Of a stretch of 64,000 nucleotides of DNA, positions 23,334 to 35,330 are shown piece after piece (the stretch's first letter is position 1; each line of letters begins with the position of its first letter). The DNA comes from Xiphophorus maculatus (lineage: Eukaryota; Chordata; Actinopteri; Cyprinodontiformes; Poeciliidae). The DNA lies in the NCBI RefSeq assembly GCF_002775205.1, contig NC_036464.1:186001-250000 (forward strand), given 5' to 3'. Made by a program: the position numbers and the translations under genes. Under the pieces are notes generated by a model that did not search any database, was not told the DNA's origin, and saw nothing but the letters and a program-made list of their open reading frames with translations.

Positions 23334-23559
23334 TAATAATGAGATCCTGTCTCCATATGCTGCTACACACTGTCAGCCAGCTGGCTGAAAGAAACATACT
23401 GCACATTTCACTCTAATCCCTCTCCCTTTATAGCAGCAGCAAGACTAATTGTTGTTTTTCTCTTTTAAACAAAAATAATTTTAACATTTCTGCTGTAAAA
23501 ACCATAAAAATGTTAGCATTTTAGTCGAGGTTGTTTGTAGGTGAGAATTTCTAATCCTG

Positions 23560-24108
23560 CACTGCAAAAACAGAAAATATTACCAAGGGTTTTTTTTAAA
23601 CTAGTTTTAGAATAAGAAGTTTTATTTATATAGCGCTTTTTCGGCAACAAGGCAGTTCAAAGTGCTTTAAGTGAAAATATCTTAGTAGAATTGAAATGAG
23701 ACAAAACTAACTTAAAAGTAACTTTTCAGCAAGATATAAGAGCTTGTCTTAAGTAAATAAATCCTAAATATTGATGAAAAACTAAAAGTTCCACTTATTT
23801 CACAATCTGTGCCGTTACCTAGCAACGCCAGCCAAGCCCAGCCGTTGCCTAGCAACCCAGCTCTAGTTCTGTTGGCAGATTATTTCACTTATAACGTGGT
23901 AAAAATGTTTTGTTATAAATGAAATAATCTGCCAATAGAAGTAGTAGTTTTTCTTCAATATTAAGGAATTATTAACTTAAAACAAGCTCCTCTAAATCTT
24001 GCTAAAAATTCACTTTTAAGTTAGTTCTGCCTTTTTTTCCAGTGTGCTAATATATTTGCGCTAGAAAGTAACCAAAAACCCTTGGTGGTATTTTCTGTTT
24101 TTGCAGTG
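23560..24108. repeat. Fold-back MITE, family A, with internal insertion
   Basis: Starts cactgcaaaaacag and ends ctgtttttgcagtg. An insertion-like segment (tttatatagcgcttttt) sits at 23605-23670. X-box pair at 23814 and 23844. Confidence 0.8.
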
Positions 24109-24299
24109 CGTGCCTGTAATGTCCTTTACATTTTCCTGACTGAGTTACATTGCTTTAATATCTGTTTACATGTGAAAGCTGACCGTCTCTTTACAACAGC
24201 ATCTGTAAAAAGTTAAAGAATATATTAGATTAAATAGTATTTTAGTCTTTCTCTTCCTGAGTAATACACTGGCATATATAATATATTAATTTACATGTT

Positions 24300-24790
24300 G
24301 CTACTGAACATTTACTGTTAGCAGAGCTGAAGCTAGGAGCTTATGTAGCTGCAGCTCGACCCTCAGACGGCGGCTTGTTTCTGTAGTCATGAGGATCCGA
24401 AACACGGTTTGCTCATCACAGTTATGAAGATCCACGATTGAGAAACATTTGGATTATTTAAGTAGATAAAGTGTCTTTTCTCCGGGTAGCAAAGCAACAA
24501 TACAGGCTTCAGTGTGCAGTTTTTTCCACCTTGCAGGGATAAATTATGCAGCAGCTTATTATTGTTTAGGATCAGAGCTTCATTGTGTTTTTCCAGGCTG
24601 TTTTAAAAAGCAGCTGGCTGCAGTCCTCTGCTCTGACGAATCAACGCATCGCAGGCGATCGCTGCGGCTGACTAATGTTGAGAACAGATGTGCCGTCGCT
24701 TTCTGTCTGCAGAAATTCAGATGCAGACGCACTTATCAGCACCTCAGGTTAAAGCTCTGCTAAGAGTCTTAAAGTAAATCTATCTGTTAT
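24300..24790. other. Unique island between RMDN2 and CYP1B1
   Basis: Non-repetitive and GC richer than its surroundings, with no coding signal. Candidate conserved non-coding DNA. Confidence 0.3.
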
Positions 24791-24944
24791 TGCAGCTGCT
24801 AAAAGGTTTAGAAAAATCCTTCCATACAGCTCTCCCACATCAACCAAATCAGCTTTTTAAAGAAATCAAAACAATCAATAAATAAAGGTGTTTTTTTTAA
24901 GTTTACATATTTTTTAGGTGGATTAACTTTTGTAAAACCTGGGC

Positions 24945-25260
24945 TGCAATTAATGATTAATTTAGTAAGTGATTAATCGATTATTCTGATGATTAATCGA
25001 TTAATCTGATAAAAATATTGGCATATTTTTCATTTAATTTTAGAAAAACATTAAAAATGCAAATAATCAAATAATTAAATTCAACATTTTATTCCTTTGT
25101 TGCATGACTTTTAGAAAGAAACAATGAAGAAATTTAGACAAATATCTACTTTAGGAAACTTGTCCTCAGTTTAAAGAACCACTAATTTATTTATATTTTT
25201 ATGATTTAAAATTAAGCTGATGGATATATGTTTTTCATACGATGGAAAATGAATTTAAAT
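24945..25260. repeat. attaatcgatta-type repeat, family H
   Basis: Starts gggctgcaattaatg with several gattaatcgatta words. Related pieces are at 33815-33990, 37660-38040, 49025-49215, 49600-49690 and 57975-58340. Confidence 0.5.
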
Positions 25261-25334
25261 TAAATTTTAAAAACAGACCTAATCTGGTACTTTTAGTGTC
25301 GTTCTGTTTGGAAATCCAGAATCTAACATCCATA

Positions 25335-25548
25335 CACTGCAAAAACACACAATGTTACAAAGAGTTTTGGTCCAATTTCCAGAAAAGATATCTTAGAAGT
25401 GAAAAAATCTGATAGTAATTTTGACTTATAGCAAGCTTTTATATTTTACTGAAAAGTTACTTTGAAGTTGGTTTTGTTTTATTTCAAGCAAACTAAAATA
25501 TTTGCAAGGAGACAAAAGCTCTTGGTAAGTTTTTGTGTTTTTGCAGTG
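25335..25548. repeat. Short fold-back MITE, family A, internally deleted
   Basis: Starts cactgcaaaaacac and ends gtttttgcagtg, only 214 bp long, with TA on both sides (25333-25334, 25549-25550). Confidence 0.8.
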
Positions 25549-25679
25549 TAACTTCTAGCTATGGCTGCTGTAGCTAGCTAAGCTATAGCTAGCTTCAGCT
25601 AACTTCTTTTCTCCATGTTTTGCAGGAAACCTATTAAACATTCAGGATTTGTTTTTATATTTATACTAAAATGGTTGTT

Positions 25680-25685
25680 TTTAAT
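25680..25685 (-). terminator. Possible CYP1B1 ATTAAA poly(A) signal
   Basis: ATTAAA on the minus strand, 78 bp after the stop. AATAAA on this strand occurs only further left, near 25187. A very short 3'UTR would be unusual, so this is a weak call. Confidence 0.25.
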
Positions 25686-25762
25686 TTTTCGCTAAAGTTT
25701 TGGGTCCGATGAGCCATTTTGTGGCTCCGCAGGTTGCAGCCTCTTTCTGTGGCCTTTAATCT

Positions 25763-26369
25763 TTAACCTTTTGCCTGTAATTCTGCTGATTGTTCGTTTG
25801 TGACTGCCTGAGCGGCACCAGCGTCCAGCAGAGTCACGTCTTCCCGCAGAGACACGGCGATGGCGTAGTCGAGCGGTTTCAGAGTCAGGCCGTACTTGTA
25901 GTCCAGGGGTAGCGTCTTCGCCGGGTCGGCGGCGATGCGGCACTGGTGCGCCAGCAGAGCCGTGAACAGGAACAGCTGCATCTTGGAGAGCTGCTCGCCG
26001 ATGCACCGCCGCCGGCCCAACGAGAAGATGAGCACGTTGGCGACCAGGTCTTTGTTTAGCGCCCCCTGGGGATCCAGGAAGCGCTCAGGGTCGAAGGTCC
26101 CTGGGTTGGACCACGTGGCCGGGTCGTGGTTGACAGACCACTGGTTTATGAAGATGACGGTGTTCTTTGGAATGGCGTAGCCCATGATGGAGGTGTCTGT
26201 GATGGTGGAGTGGGGGATGGTGAGCGGGATGAAGCTGGTGAAGCGCATCACCTCGTAAAGGAAGGCCATGACGTACGGCAGCTCAGCCTGGTCCTCGATG
26301 GACGGCAGACGACTCCGGTCCACAACTCTGTCCACCTCCAGCTGAAGACGCGTTTGGATCGCAGGATAT
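25763..26369 (-). CDS. cyp1b1: CYP1B1 second coding exon
   Basis: 607 bp from the acceptor ctcaccttcag to a TGA at 25763-25765. It encodes YPAIQTRL through the ExxR, PERF and haem-binding loops to the C terminus QAKG. Confidence 0.95.
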
Positions 26370-29093
26370 CTGAAGGTGAGACATCAGCGTGGAACTTTTA
26401 CAAAAAAATATATGCTTTTTTACATATTTGTTAACACTGCACCTCTCCAGACCAAAAACAACCAATCAGAGCCAGGAGGCGGGGCTTAGAGCTGTCAAGC
26501 TCATGAATGCACTGCTAAATGTGTTAATGGTGGAGAAACAACTTGGCATTACAGAAAAACTGTTTATCTGCTGTCATCAGTGGTAATGCTAACTTGCCTT
26601 AGCATTCTAACTAGCATTCACAAGTTAGCATTCACAAGGCTAACTACTGCTACTTAGCCTTGAAACAGTATGAAACAGTATGTCTCAAGAAATGCATCGT
26701 TGGAAATGTTGTCTGAAGGAATGCACTGCTCTTGTCCAAAAACAACCAATCAGAGCCAGGAGGCGGGGCTTGGTGATGTCAGTCAACCTTGTGAATGCGC
26801 TGCTAAACTTGCTAATGATGGAGAAACAAATTACTATTATAGGAAAACTGTTTACCTGCTTTCTTTGGCTAGTTAGCATGCTATGATATGAGGAAGAAGC
26901 TGTGGTAGCAGTAGAGGAGCGAGGATGATTGACAGCTCTAAGACCCGCCTCCTTTCTCTAATTGGTTGTTTCTAGTTAGAAATGGGAGGAGGCAGATGAG
27001 CTTCAATCTTTTCACATATTATCTGTCTCATATCAAATATGTTATAAATATTTTTTATAAAAGTTTCATACTGCAGCTTTAACCCGATTTTCTAAAAACC
27101 GATGACATAAACTCGCTAGCAGTCGCTGCAAACAGCTGACTGTTCACTTTGACCAGCGTTCAGTTTCACTGCTTACATAACACATGCAACAACACTGCAG
27201 GGTTAACAGGAAGCTGGGAGCAGTGTGAGCTAATCAGCTGCTGTTCCCCTCAAAGTGAAAACAAAAGACTGAAAAATAAAAAGATGACGAGAAATCTCTT
27301 AAAATGTGGCTAAAGTTTATAAAATCAGGCCTGACTTGACCTGCACTGACCTTCATGTAAAACACATGAAATTAAACTTCCTTGGTTTTGCACCAATTGT
27401 GGCGCAAAAAGTGAGTGTGCACTAAATGTGACGCATAGGGGCGCTGCGCTACAGGGGGCGCCAGAAAAAACAGGCGATTTGATTCGTGCTGCGGGTAAAT
27501 ATGGAGAGGCAGAAAATAAAAACAGGGACAGAGATGTCATGGAGATGAAAAACGCTTTTCAAAAGAGACAGTAATTAATTTCAGTCTGTCAAGAGGAAGC
27601 TTGTAAATATTCAGATGAGTTTAATTTTGACAGGATCGTTATTGTCTTGCAGCTGCAGTTACAGTTTATGGTGCTAAAATGTGTCACACACCGCAGAGTA
27701 GAAAATAACTCTGAGGTCTTAAATCTATAATTAAATCAACAAACAAAGTCAGACTTTTTAGTGTTTTTGTTTGGATTAAATTTGGACTAAATATCTTTAA
27801 GATGCCGAGTTTAAAACACCTAAATCTTAAAATCAGGGCTTGACAAACGGATAAACTTTCAGATTTATTCGTTTTTCTTTCTTTTTTTAAACACCTGATT
27901 CCTCAGTTATGGAAACTGAAGCCGGTTCTGACATTTAAACAAAACAGATACTTTTTACCATTAGGGGTTAATCAGATGATCCTTAATGTTTTACAAGAAT
28001 CTAGAAAATCAGATTCTTGTGATAAAAACTGGTTTTAAAGCCAATCTGGACTTCCAGATGTTTTTGTTCCAGCTAAAATAAAGGTTTCTTACTTGACCAG
28101 TATGAGGATGATCCACTGTAAAGCCGTGGACAGCGTGTCCTGGCTGGCTCCAAAAATGTCCCCTATGGTGGGAGTCACGTAGTCGTTCCCAGAGGAGAGT
28201 CCAGTTGTCTCCGTGTTTCGGTCCAGAGCCACGATGAAAGCGTCCGTCATGTCCCGGATGGCGCTCGACTCCATGGACTTCCTGTGCTCCATGACTTTAT
28301 CCCGGATGAATTCCCCAAAGTCCCGGTTGAGGTTCTTGAAGTCCTCGAAGATGGTTTTGATTGGGTTGGGGAAGTACTGCAGCCACGGCATCACGTCCAC
28401 GATGCTCCCCGCTCCCACGGTCTTGGTGAACTTGTCGTTCCTGCCCACCACCTCCCGGAACTCCGCATCCTCGTAGGTGTACCTCCTCCCGAAGCAGACG
28501 GCGCTCATCACGTTGGCCGTGGACACCACCAGGTCGGTGCAGGGCTGGAAGTACCGCTCCGCCCGCGTCTTCTCCACGAACCGCCGCAGAAGCTCCCTGA
28601 ACTCGGCCAGGACGTGCTGCTCGAAGGTCCGCTTGGTCTGCGGGTTCCCGGTGGAGAACATGCGGACGGTGGACTGCGCCACTTTGCGGTGCGTCTTCCA
28701 CCAGTCCGTGACGGTGCCGAACGCCATGCTCTGGCCGTCGGCGATGAACCGGAAGGAGGTGAAGTCCGGCCTCCCGGCGAAGTCCAAACCCTGCTTGATG
28801 AGCGCCGGTCGGATGGCGCCGCCGTTCAGAACCACCACGGTTCGGCTGCCCAGCTGGATCTGGAACACGTCGCCGTACTTCCTCGCCATGCGGGTGCAGT
28901 ACAGGTGCGGCGTGTTGCCGAGCTGCGCGGCGTTCCCGATAACGGGCCAGGCGAAGGGCCCCGGCAGGCCCGGAGCGGCCCCGCGGCGCCGGAGCCACAG
29001 CCTGACGGAGAGCAGCAGAGCCAGGCAGGCCGCCAGCAGGGCGCCGGGAGTTAAACCGTTAACTGCGGGGAAACTCTGCAGAGACGCTTCCAT
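25763..29093 (-). CDS. cyp1b1: CYP1B1 cytochrome P450, complete (two coding exons)
   Basis: Two coding exons join in phase 2 (AA|A, Lys334) to give 535 aa; the human protein is 543. CYP1B1 is an ER-anchored haem-thiolate monooxygenase acting on steroids, retinoids and polycyclic aromatics. Visible features are an N-terminal membrane anchor (about residues 14-34), a basic stop (RRR 35-37), the proline hinge GLPGPFAWP (42-50), the I-helix GASQDT (315-320), the ExxR motif E373/R376, PERF with R430, and the haem-ligand Cys456 in [11 protein letters not shown]. The single coding intron separates it from fish CYP1C genes, which are intronless, and its position matches mammalian CYP1B1. The start ATG is at 29091-29093. 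Ten bases upstream is a good 3' splice site, so a non-coding first exon is expected further right. The first coding exon is very GC rich compared with its surroundings. Confidence 0.95.
26397..27082. repeat. MITE family D inside the CYP1B1 intron
   Basis: Contains two direct copies of caaccaatcagagccagg (about 26459 and 26743) and an opposite arm cgcctcctttctctaattgg, ending atactgcagctttaa. It begins about 28 bp inside the intron. Confidence 0.65.
27083..28092 (-). other. Remainder of the CYP1B1 coding intron
   Basis: A/T-rich DNA without an exon. A ctacagggggcgcc stretch near 27443 resembles half of a CTCF core. Confidence 0.5.
28093..29093 (-). CDS. cyp1b1: CYP1B1 first coding exon
   Basis: 1001 bp encoding residues 1-333 plus two bases of codon 334. 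The donor read on the minus strand is gtaagaa (AC on the plus strand at 28091-28092). It holds the membrane anchor, the proline hinge, the B-C region with DWWKTHRK, and the I helix. Confidence 0.95.
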
Positions 29094-29125
29094 CACGCAG
29101 ATCCTGCGGGACGAAAATAATGAAA
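29094..29125 (-). promoter_or_regulatory. CYP1B1 3' splice site in 5'UTR, implying a non-coding exon 1
   Basis: On the minus strand a pyrimidine-rich tract ends tcgtcccgcag, and AG at 29104-29105 lies ten bases before the ATG. Mammalian CYP1B1 likewise has a non-coding exon 1 and its start near the beginning of exon 2. Exon 1 itself could not be placed. Confidence 0.55.
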
Positions 29126-29130
29126 TCATT

Positions 29131-29176
29131 ACTATTATTATTATTATTATTATTAATAATAATAATAATTATTATA
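29131..29176. repeat. (ATT/AAT)n microsatellite
   Basis: Tandem att units changing to aat units, just upstream of the CYP1B1 start. Confidence 0.9.
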
Positions 29177-29429
29177 ATAGATTTTATGGAGGTAATTCAG
29201 ATCGTTTTTATCTTTTGATGAATTACCTTAAAAGCAACAAAAATCAGATGGTTCCTCTACATTTCTGTTGCGGAGGTTTTGCAGCCGCAGATTTCCCGCT
29301 GCGTGTTTAGCATCACGGCCCGTCGGCGGCTCCGGTGCAGGGGGCAGGTTTGATGCGGAGGGGGTGGGGGGCCACCGAACCTCCGCCTCTCCTCCCACCA
29401 TCACCTCCTCCAGCTGAACCTCTCAGCCT

Positions 29430-29465
29430 CATCATCACCATCATCATCATCACCATCATCATCAG
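29430..29465. repeat. (ATC)n microsatellite
   Basis: Tandem atc units with two acc interruptions. Confidence 0.85.
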
Positions 29466-30603
29466 TGTTGATGAATGTTGCATACATTTCTTATTATAAA
29501 CTTTTTATTTCGCCTTTTGCAGAACAGAATCTGACTGAATATTTACTAAAAATGTAACAAAACATTTACAGACTGATGATTCCTCTCAGCATCATTACTT
29601 TAAAACATTTTGTCACAGCATTTAGTGTTTCATTATTTAAAAGCAACACATTTAGATGAATTAAGTCAATCATAAATGGATTATTTTTATTTCTTTTTTT
29701 AATGAATTTTCATTATTATCAAGTTGGACGAACAGTTTAGCATCGGTATTGCAAATAATAAGATAAGAGATAAATCTTAATATTGCAGAATTTATTGTAT
29801 TTGTCTTAGAATAATGAATTAAAATCAATCACGACTAGAGCATTATTTATATTATTATTATCCTGATGACGTATTTTGAGCATAATAAAATATAGGACTT
29901 GAACAAAACCAGGTTTTATTTTCTTTTTTTTATTTTATCACATGTCATATTGCTGGTTTTATTTAATTGCTAGTTTATTGAAGAGAAAACATGAACCTGT
30001 GTCGCCGCTGCAGTGACTCTCCAGCCGGAAGTGAAACGTGAAGCCGACATCCTGCAGGTTCCGCGGAGTTCAGTCTTTCTCATCTCGATCCGAGCAGAAA
30101 CATTTCAAAGTAAAAGCTTTGCAGCTGCACAGCGAGGCATTAAAACAACAACAAACTGAACATGTTTACGTCTAACTCTAAACTTTTATAAACAATTCAA
30201 AGTTAAAAACAACATAAAACAAGAAAAAAAAACCCTGAGAAGATTTAAGTCTGGGTGACAAATAAGGAAGCCGTGAGATCCAAAAAGCATTTAGCAGCGT
30301 TAGTCAATTTGAGGCAGAGTTTGTTATTAAATCCGTTCATCTTGGGATTAAATCCCCGCCAAACTGCGTTTTCCTGCGGAGCCGCAAGGAGGCGAACCCG
30401 CAGATTTCCTCATCAACATGCGGTTCCGGGCGGGAACGTTACTGTAACCCCGATCCAACTGGAGGATTAATAACATGAAATGTGTGTTTTATCATCAAAC
30501 CTCTGATTCAGATCAAACTTACATTTATTTTAAAACCTGCCGCTAATCACATAAATCTACTCTGAAAGTGTTTTTAATGTTATTTCCTTCTCGCATTTAA
30601 TTA

Positions 30604-30639
<36 letters not shown>

Positions 30640-31230
30640 GACTTCATCTTGATTCTCTGGATGTTTTTCTGCAGGAATGAAGTTTATTTCTGCTTTCTGC
30701 TGATGTTTTGTGGAGCTGCGTTCAGCACCGCGGACAGCGGCTCAGACCGACTCAACATGTTTGACCCTCAGAAAAAACACATTAACTTTATTTTTCACCA
30801 ATCCTAATTTTAAAAAACTACATGAAACGAGCATAAAGCCGCATTAACATAAAAGAGCATAAATATAGCGATTTATCCCTTAAAAAACGGTCTTAATATT
30901 TTGTTTCTAAAATATATTCTACTAGGAGATTTAAAAAAACAACTAATTTGTCTTTTTGAATAAACATAAGTCAAAATTTTTACTCTTATTAACATTAATC
31001 TTTTTAATTTTCCCAATATGCGAACATTAATATATGAAGACAGTTTTGAATTTATTAATCTAATTCAATATAAATGTTTTTTAAATAATTAAAATTATAA
31101 TTGAGGTTGGACGACGGGAGAAATTTGCCCTTTTGTATATTTTTGTTTTTAGCTAATCGACACTAAACGACACATTTCGCAGCGCCCAGGCTTTTTATTT
31201 TTATTTCTAAAATACATTTAATGCAAAATG
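29466..31230. other. CYP1B1 upstream region, A/T rich
   Basis: No gene. It includes a (TTA)n tract at about 30607-30640, and an ETS-like ccggaagtga near 30025 in a small CpG-containing patch. Confidence 0.35.
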
Positions 31231-31260
31231 AACTCACTGCGTAAAGACCCTCAGGCTCGA

Positions 31261-31293
31261 CGTCACTCCGATGACGTCACTCTGACCCGTCAC
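31261..31293. promoter_or_regulatory. CRE cluster upstream of CYP1B1
   Basis: A full palindromic CRE tgacgtca at 31272-31279, flanked within 30 bp by two cgtca half-sites. It is about 2.2 kb upstream of the CYP1B1 ATG. Confidence 0.4.
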
Positions 31294-31559
31294 AGTGTCC
31301 GCTGCTGATCCGAGGCCGGAGACAAACCAGTGGAAATGGTTCCCGCCTCTCTCCACGCGTGGAAATACATTGTTCTGTTTACTGCTTTATTTCTCACCTA
31401 ATATCGCAAACAAACATTTTCAGGCGTTTTGTGTTAAACATAAATATTATTCATTTCAACAGCTCAAGTCACAATGTTGTGTTGTGGCCTACAGCATCAG
31501 GGGAGACCGCTGAGTTAGTCGGCACTCTGCACAAGGAAAGTTTAGTGGAAGGAAAATCT

Positions 31560-32640
31560 GTGAAGAAAACCAATTGATGGGTTTGGGAAACGGAGTAAAT
31601 TTTGGGTTGAGGTTCAGTTTGACGTTTCCATATTTAGGAAGAATCATAGAAATAAATGTTTGCGTATTTAATCTGTTAAATTAATAAGGACTTTCCCTTT
31701 TTCAGTTGGCAGTCATCGTCCAAATATGTTTTAATTCTTTTTGGTTAAAATGTATTGAGTTAAATGTTGTGAGCGACACTCAAAAAGCAATAAAAATATT
31801 TTACTTCACTGATTTCTTGAAATATATCAAATTTACACTCTATTAAGGACTTCAAATATATATGGACCTAAAAGAAATAACTTCCTTAACTTTCATTTTT
31901 TCTTTAACTTTTAGCATTGGCGACCCCACGGGGTGGTCAACGGGGGGCCATGGCCCCATCATTAAAAATGATGACGGACGGACAGATAGATAATACTGTA
32001 TTGATGGCCAAAGGGGAAAAAAATGTCCCACCATAACGCACAATAATAAAAATCAAAATAAAAAAACAATAAAAAGTAATTTTCTTCAATCAAGACATGA
32101 ATGTAAAACACCATAAATAATTAATTTCTAAAAATTAAAATAAAATAATAATTTATATATTTTTTGGTTTATTTATTTTATTATCTTAAAATAAATTCCT
32201 CTTTTATTGCAATTGCATAATCTTGCAATTATTTCATTCATTTATTCATGCATTGTTCATGTCTGCTTCTGTTTAGAAAGGCAGTGGTGGGAAGTTATTT
32301 ACACTTCTGACAGTTTAAAGTTATTAAACGAGTCAAACACAGTAATATTCAGTCATATTCCAACAGATAAAACACATGAAATGGATCAATTCCTCACTGA
32401 CTGGTATTTCCAGTCTGTTATATAAAGTTTTCAAAGGAGGTTCATCAATAACAATGTGTAAGGTAAGCTCATTTAAGCACATTTCAGCAACAAAGCACTT
32501 CAAAGTGTTTTATATGAATTAAAAGAAAAACAGAAAAATTCAGATAAATAAATAAACCACTGCGCCCCCAAAAGGGGGCGCCCATTTTCGTGTGGTCCCA
32601 AATCCTGGCATCTATTATTAGTTATTGCTGCAGTTCCACT
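31560..32640. other. Gene-free, A/T rich
   Basis: No gene. The 32465-32515 stretch resembles the short inserted segment of the 23.6-kb element (cagcaacaaagcacttcaaa). Confidence 0.3.
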
Positions 32641-32649
32641 CCTGCACTA

Positions 32650-33200
32650 ATCGCTATGTAAACCCTGCGTGGCTCTTGAAAAGCGCCCAAATCCGCTCAT
32701 TTGCTGGTGTTGGGAGGCAGAGCGGTTCGGTAATCCTGTCCGGGTTCGCAGCGCGGTGACCTCCAGCTGCAGCGGACACCGTGACCCCGCCGGGCTCCGT
32801 CTCTCCCTCCCTCCCTCCCGCCGCGGCTGGCAGCCCAGCCGCTCATCGCGTGTGAGCGAGCATGGAGGTCATGCAGGAGCGCAGGAAGGCGTGTTGCAAC
32901 CGACAGCTTGCAGTCACGCTAATAAAATAAATTTAAAAAAGAAACGGCGCAGAGTGGAACTGCGGAAATTCCAGCCTGATGTGATTTCATCATTTCTCTC
33001 ATTCACTGCATATTTGTACTATCACGAAGTGACGTCATCTGCGAACATTAGGCGGATTTATGAACGTTATTAGCGAAATGTTTCACAAGACGACATTATT
33101 TTGGTAAAACCTGAGGTAATCATCTGTGGTTGCGGCGCTGTCACGCACACAACTTCCGCTTAAAAACACGCAAAACCCGCTTGAACCACGGCGGTGGTTT
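32650..33200. promoter_or_regulatory. CpG-rich region with XRE and CRE motifs, possible CYP1B1 promoter/enhancer
   Basis: Four dioxin-response-element cores of the form [T/G]NGCGTG: tcgcgtg (32846-32852, +), tagcgtgact (32912-32921, -), the full consensus gtgcgtgaca (33139-33148, -), and ttgcgtg (33167-33173, -). A palindromic CRE tgacgtca lies at 33030-33037. The region is 3.7-4.1 kb upstream of CYP1B1, a classic AHR target. It could instead be the promoter of an unseen transcript. Confidence 0.45.
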
Positions 33201-34029
33201 ACTGCCTTACTGTTTCTGAAAGATTCAAGTCACATTTTCTCACTAAAAACAGAACCAACTTAAACATGTTAATTTATCAAAAGGAATCAAATTAAGTTTA
33301 TCCAAGTTAAATTGTCAAAATAACGTAAATAAACTTCGTTTAATTAAGCTGGATCACCTGTTCTCTAAGTGTTTTCTGCCTTCTTGTAATGATGAATAAT
33401 CTTAAAATGAATTAATCTTTTATTGCAGTTGAATAATCTTGCAATTATCTAAGTACTGTTAATGTCTGCTGCTCTTTAAAAAGGCAGGAAGTTATTTACA
33501 CGCTCATTAAATCAGTCATAACCAATAACAGGACCTACAGATTGATGTTTTCAAGCCTTTATTTCTATCATTTTTCTGTTTACAACCAACAAAACAACAT
33601 TTAATATTAGAATCCTACATGTAACCAATAAAAAGTTTAATAAGTGGGATTATAGTAAAGTATGTTTAATATTTTTAATCTAACTATGACTGTACACCCT
33701 CTGTTATCAGAGTGCTGCTCAAAATATGTTATTAGCTTTTATGTATTTAGCTAATACAGCTACCTTTCAAACCTCCAGCTGAAGCAATTAAAATGGCTGT
33801 GATACAGGGCTGAAAAATGGCCGATTTGTCAATAATCGATCATTTAAATAATCCTCAACCAGTTTAGTAATAATCTAATCGTCATCTGAAGTCAACAGAC
33901 TCAAAAAAAAAGACCATTTGCTGAAAGAACAACATCGTCGGAGCAGAAATTAATCTGAAACCGAACAAACATATAATAATATATAAACATTTTGCATTTA
34001 AGATGAAAGAAATATGCTTTTCCTGTAAA

Positions 34030-34370
34030 TATGATCTACCTAACAGCTGCAGCCAAGCCCAGTCCGTCACCTAGCAGCGCAAGATTCATTTTACCCGTAA
34101 CCTAGCAACGCAAGCATCATTTTACCCGTTACCTAGCAACCCAAGCTGAAATCCAGCACTGTGTGCTCTGTATAATGGCTGCTGGAAAAGACAAGTGTTT
34201 TGCTGTTGACTTACCCTAAAAGCACTTGCTGTATTCTTGGTTGTGTAGAAGGCTCCACTTCTGCTTTTCAAAGACGTACAGTTGCATAACTACTCCTCTG
34301 TTTGCAGCCATTTTCAGGTGTAAATGCTGAGCAGGGTGTGGCTGGAAGCAGCTGACTCAAAAAATCTAAT
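34030..34370. repeat. Dispersed repeat, family B, with four X-box-like units
   Basis: Units at 34035 (degenerate), 34066, 34097 and 34128 are exactly 31 bp apart. The following sequence (ctgtataatggctgctgg, cttttcaaagacgtac) matches 43265-43670. Confidence 0.7.
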
Positions 34371-34579
34371 TAAAAAGTAAAAAGAAATTATTGGAATAGT
34401 TTTGTGAAATAAATGTAATAAAAATGTTTTGTAATGAAAATCGGCCATAGACCAATTTTTACCTGCATCATAGGTCTCCTTTACTGGGACCAACTTATTT
34501 CCGACTCTATTTCTGAAAACTGCACACCATGTTTCAGTTACAATCTTGTGTTTAATGCAGCATGTTATTCCTAATTTTG

Positions 34580-35000
34580 CTTGTTTGTTCTTATAATTTT
34601 TTATCTTTCCGTGAACTTAAATACCAGTTTCAACTCTTACGCCAACATTTCCAGGTTGTGGGACAATAAATTATATTTCTATCGATGCTTCTCTCTCTTT
34701 GCTGCCATAATCAGGAGGACTTTTGGTTTCCGAGTCGTCTGGTTAGTTTTCATTTCTTCTTGTGTTCTGTTCGGTTTCCCCCGGCCGCTGTCCGTCTTTG
34801 TGTTGGCTCCTGGTTCCTCCCAGCTGCAGCTGCTGGTAATCAGCCACCTGTTCCACATCCCTCCCAGTACAAACTGGGTTTCCACCGTTCATTTCCAGGT
34901 TCTTCTGCTCCGTGTCCAACTCTGTTTGTTGCATTTCTCCTCTTGACTTACTTTGGCTGCTGCTGTTTCCAACTTTATAAGTTTTGCTTTCATAATTGAA
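34580..35000. other. Possible retroelement remnant
   Basis: A 121-codon open frame (34581-34946) looks like non-coding text rather than a protein. The DNA resembles fish LTR or LINE 3' sequence (cctggttcctcccagctgc), but no end repeats were found. Confidence 0.2.
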
Positions 35001-35330
35001 CAAAACCTTTTACATTTTCATAAAATGATTTTGTAAAGTTTTCCCCACATTTAAGAATTTTCAAGGTACATTTAAAAAAATTTCCAGCACCAAATTAACA
35101 AAAGACAGTTTCAACTCACTTTTATATAATAGAATTTATTACTGTTATTAATAATAACTTGTGATTCTACAGCAGGGACAAATTAACAACATTTTATGTT
35201 AATAAACAAAACCGGTCTGAGAACAAAACAATAATTTAACAAAAAAAAATTGCCCAATTTCTATAACATAAAACTTATTGATCTCAGGATCAATAAGTCC
35301 TGAGAAATTAGGAATAATAAATACTCATTA

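Noticed and set aside
28284..29054. 256-codon open frame on the plus strand opposite CYP1B1 exon 1
   Set aside because: A shadow of GC-rich codons of the real minus-strand exon; its product is compositionally biased (V/E/H/R/P) with no domain.
25763..29093. Assignment as a CYP1C gene
   Set aside because: Fish CYP1C genes are single-exon, whereas this gene has the CYP1B1 intron position and RMDN2 as neighbour.
28089..29129. Upstream in-frame ATG at 29127-29129 as the CYP1B1 start
   Set aside because: The 12 extra codons cross a good 3' splice site; the ATG at 29093 matches the family start.
34581..34946. 121-codon open frame, hydrophobic
   Set aside because: Phe/Leu/Ser-rich product typical of T-rich non-coding DNA; probably a retroelement remnant.
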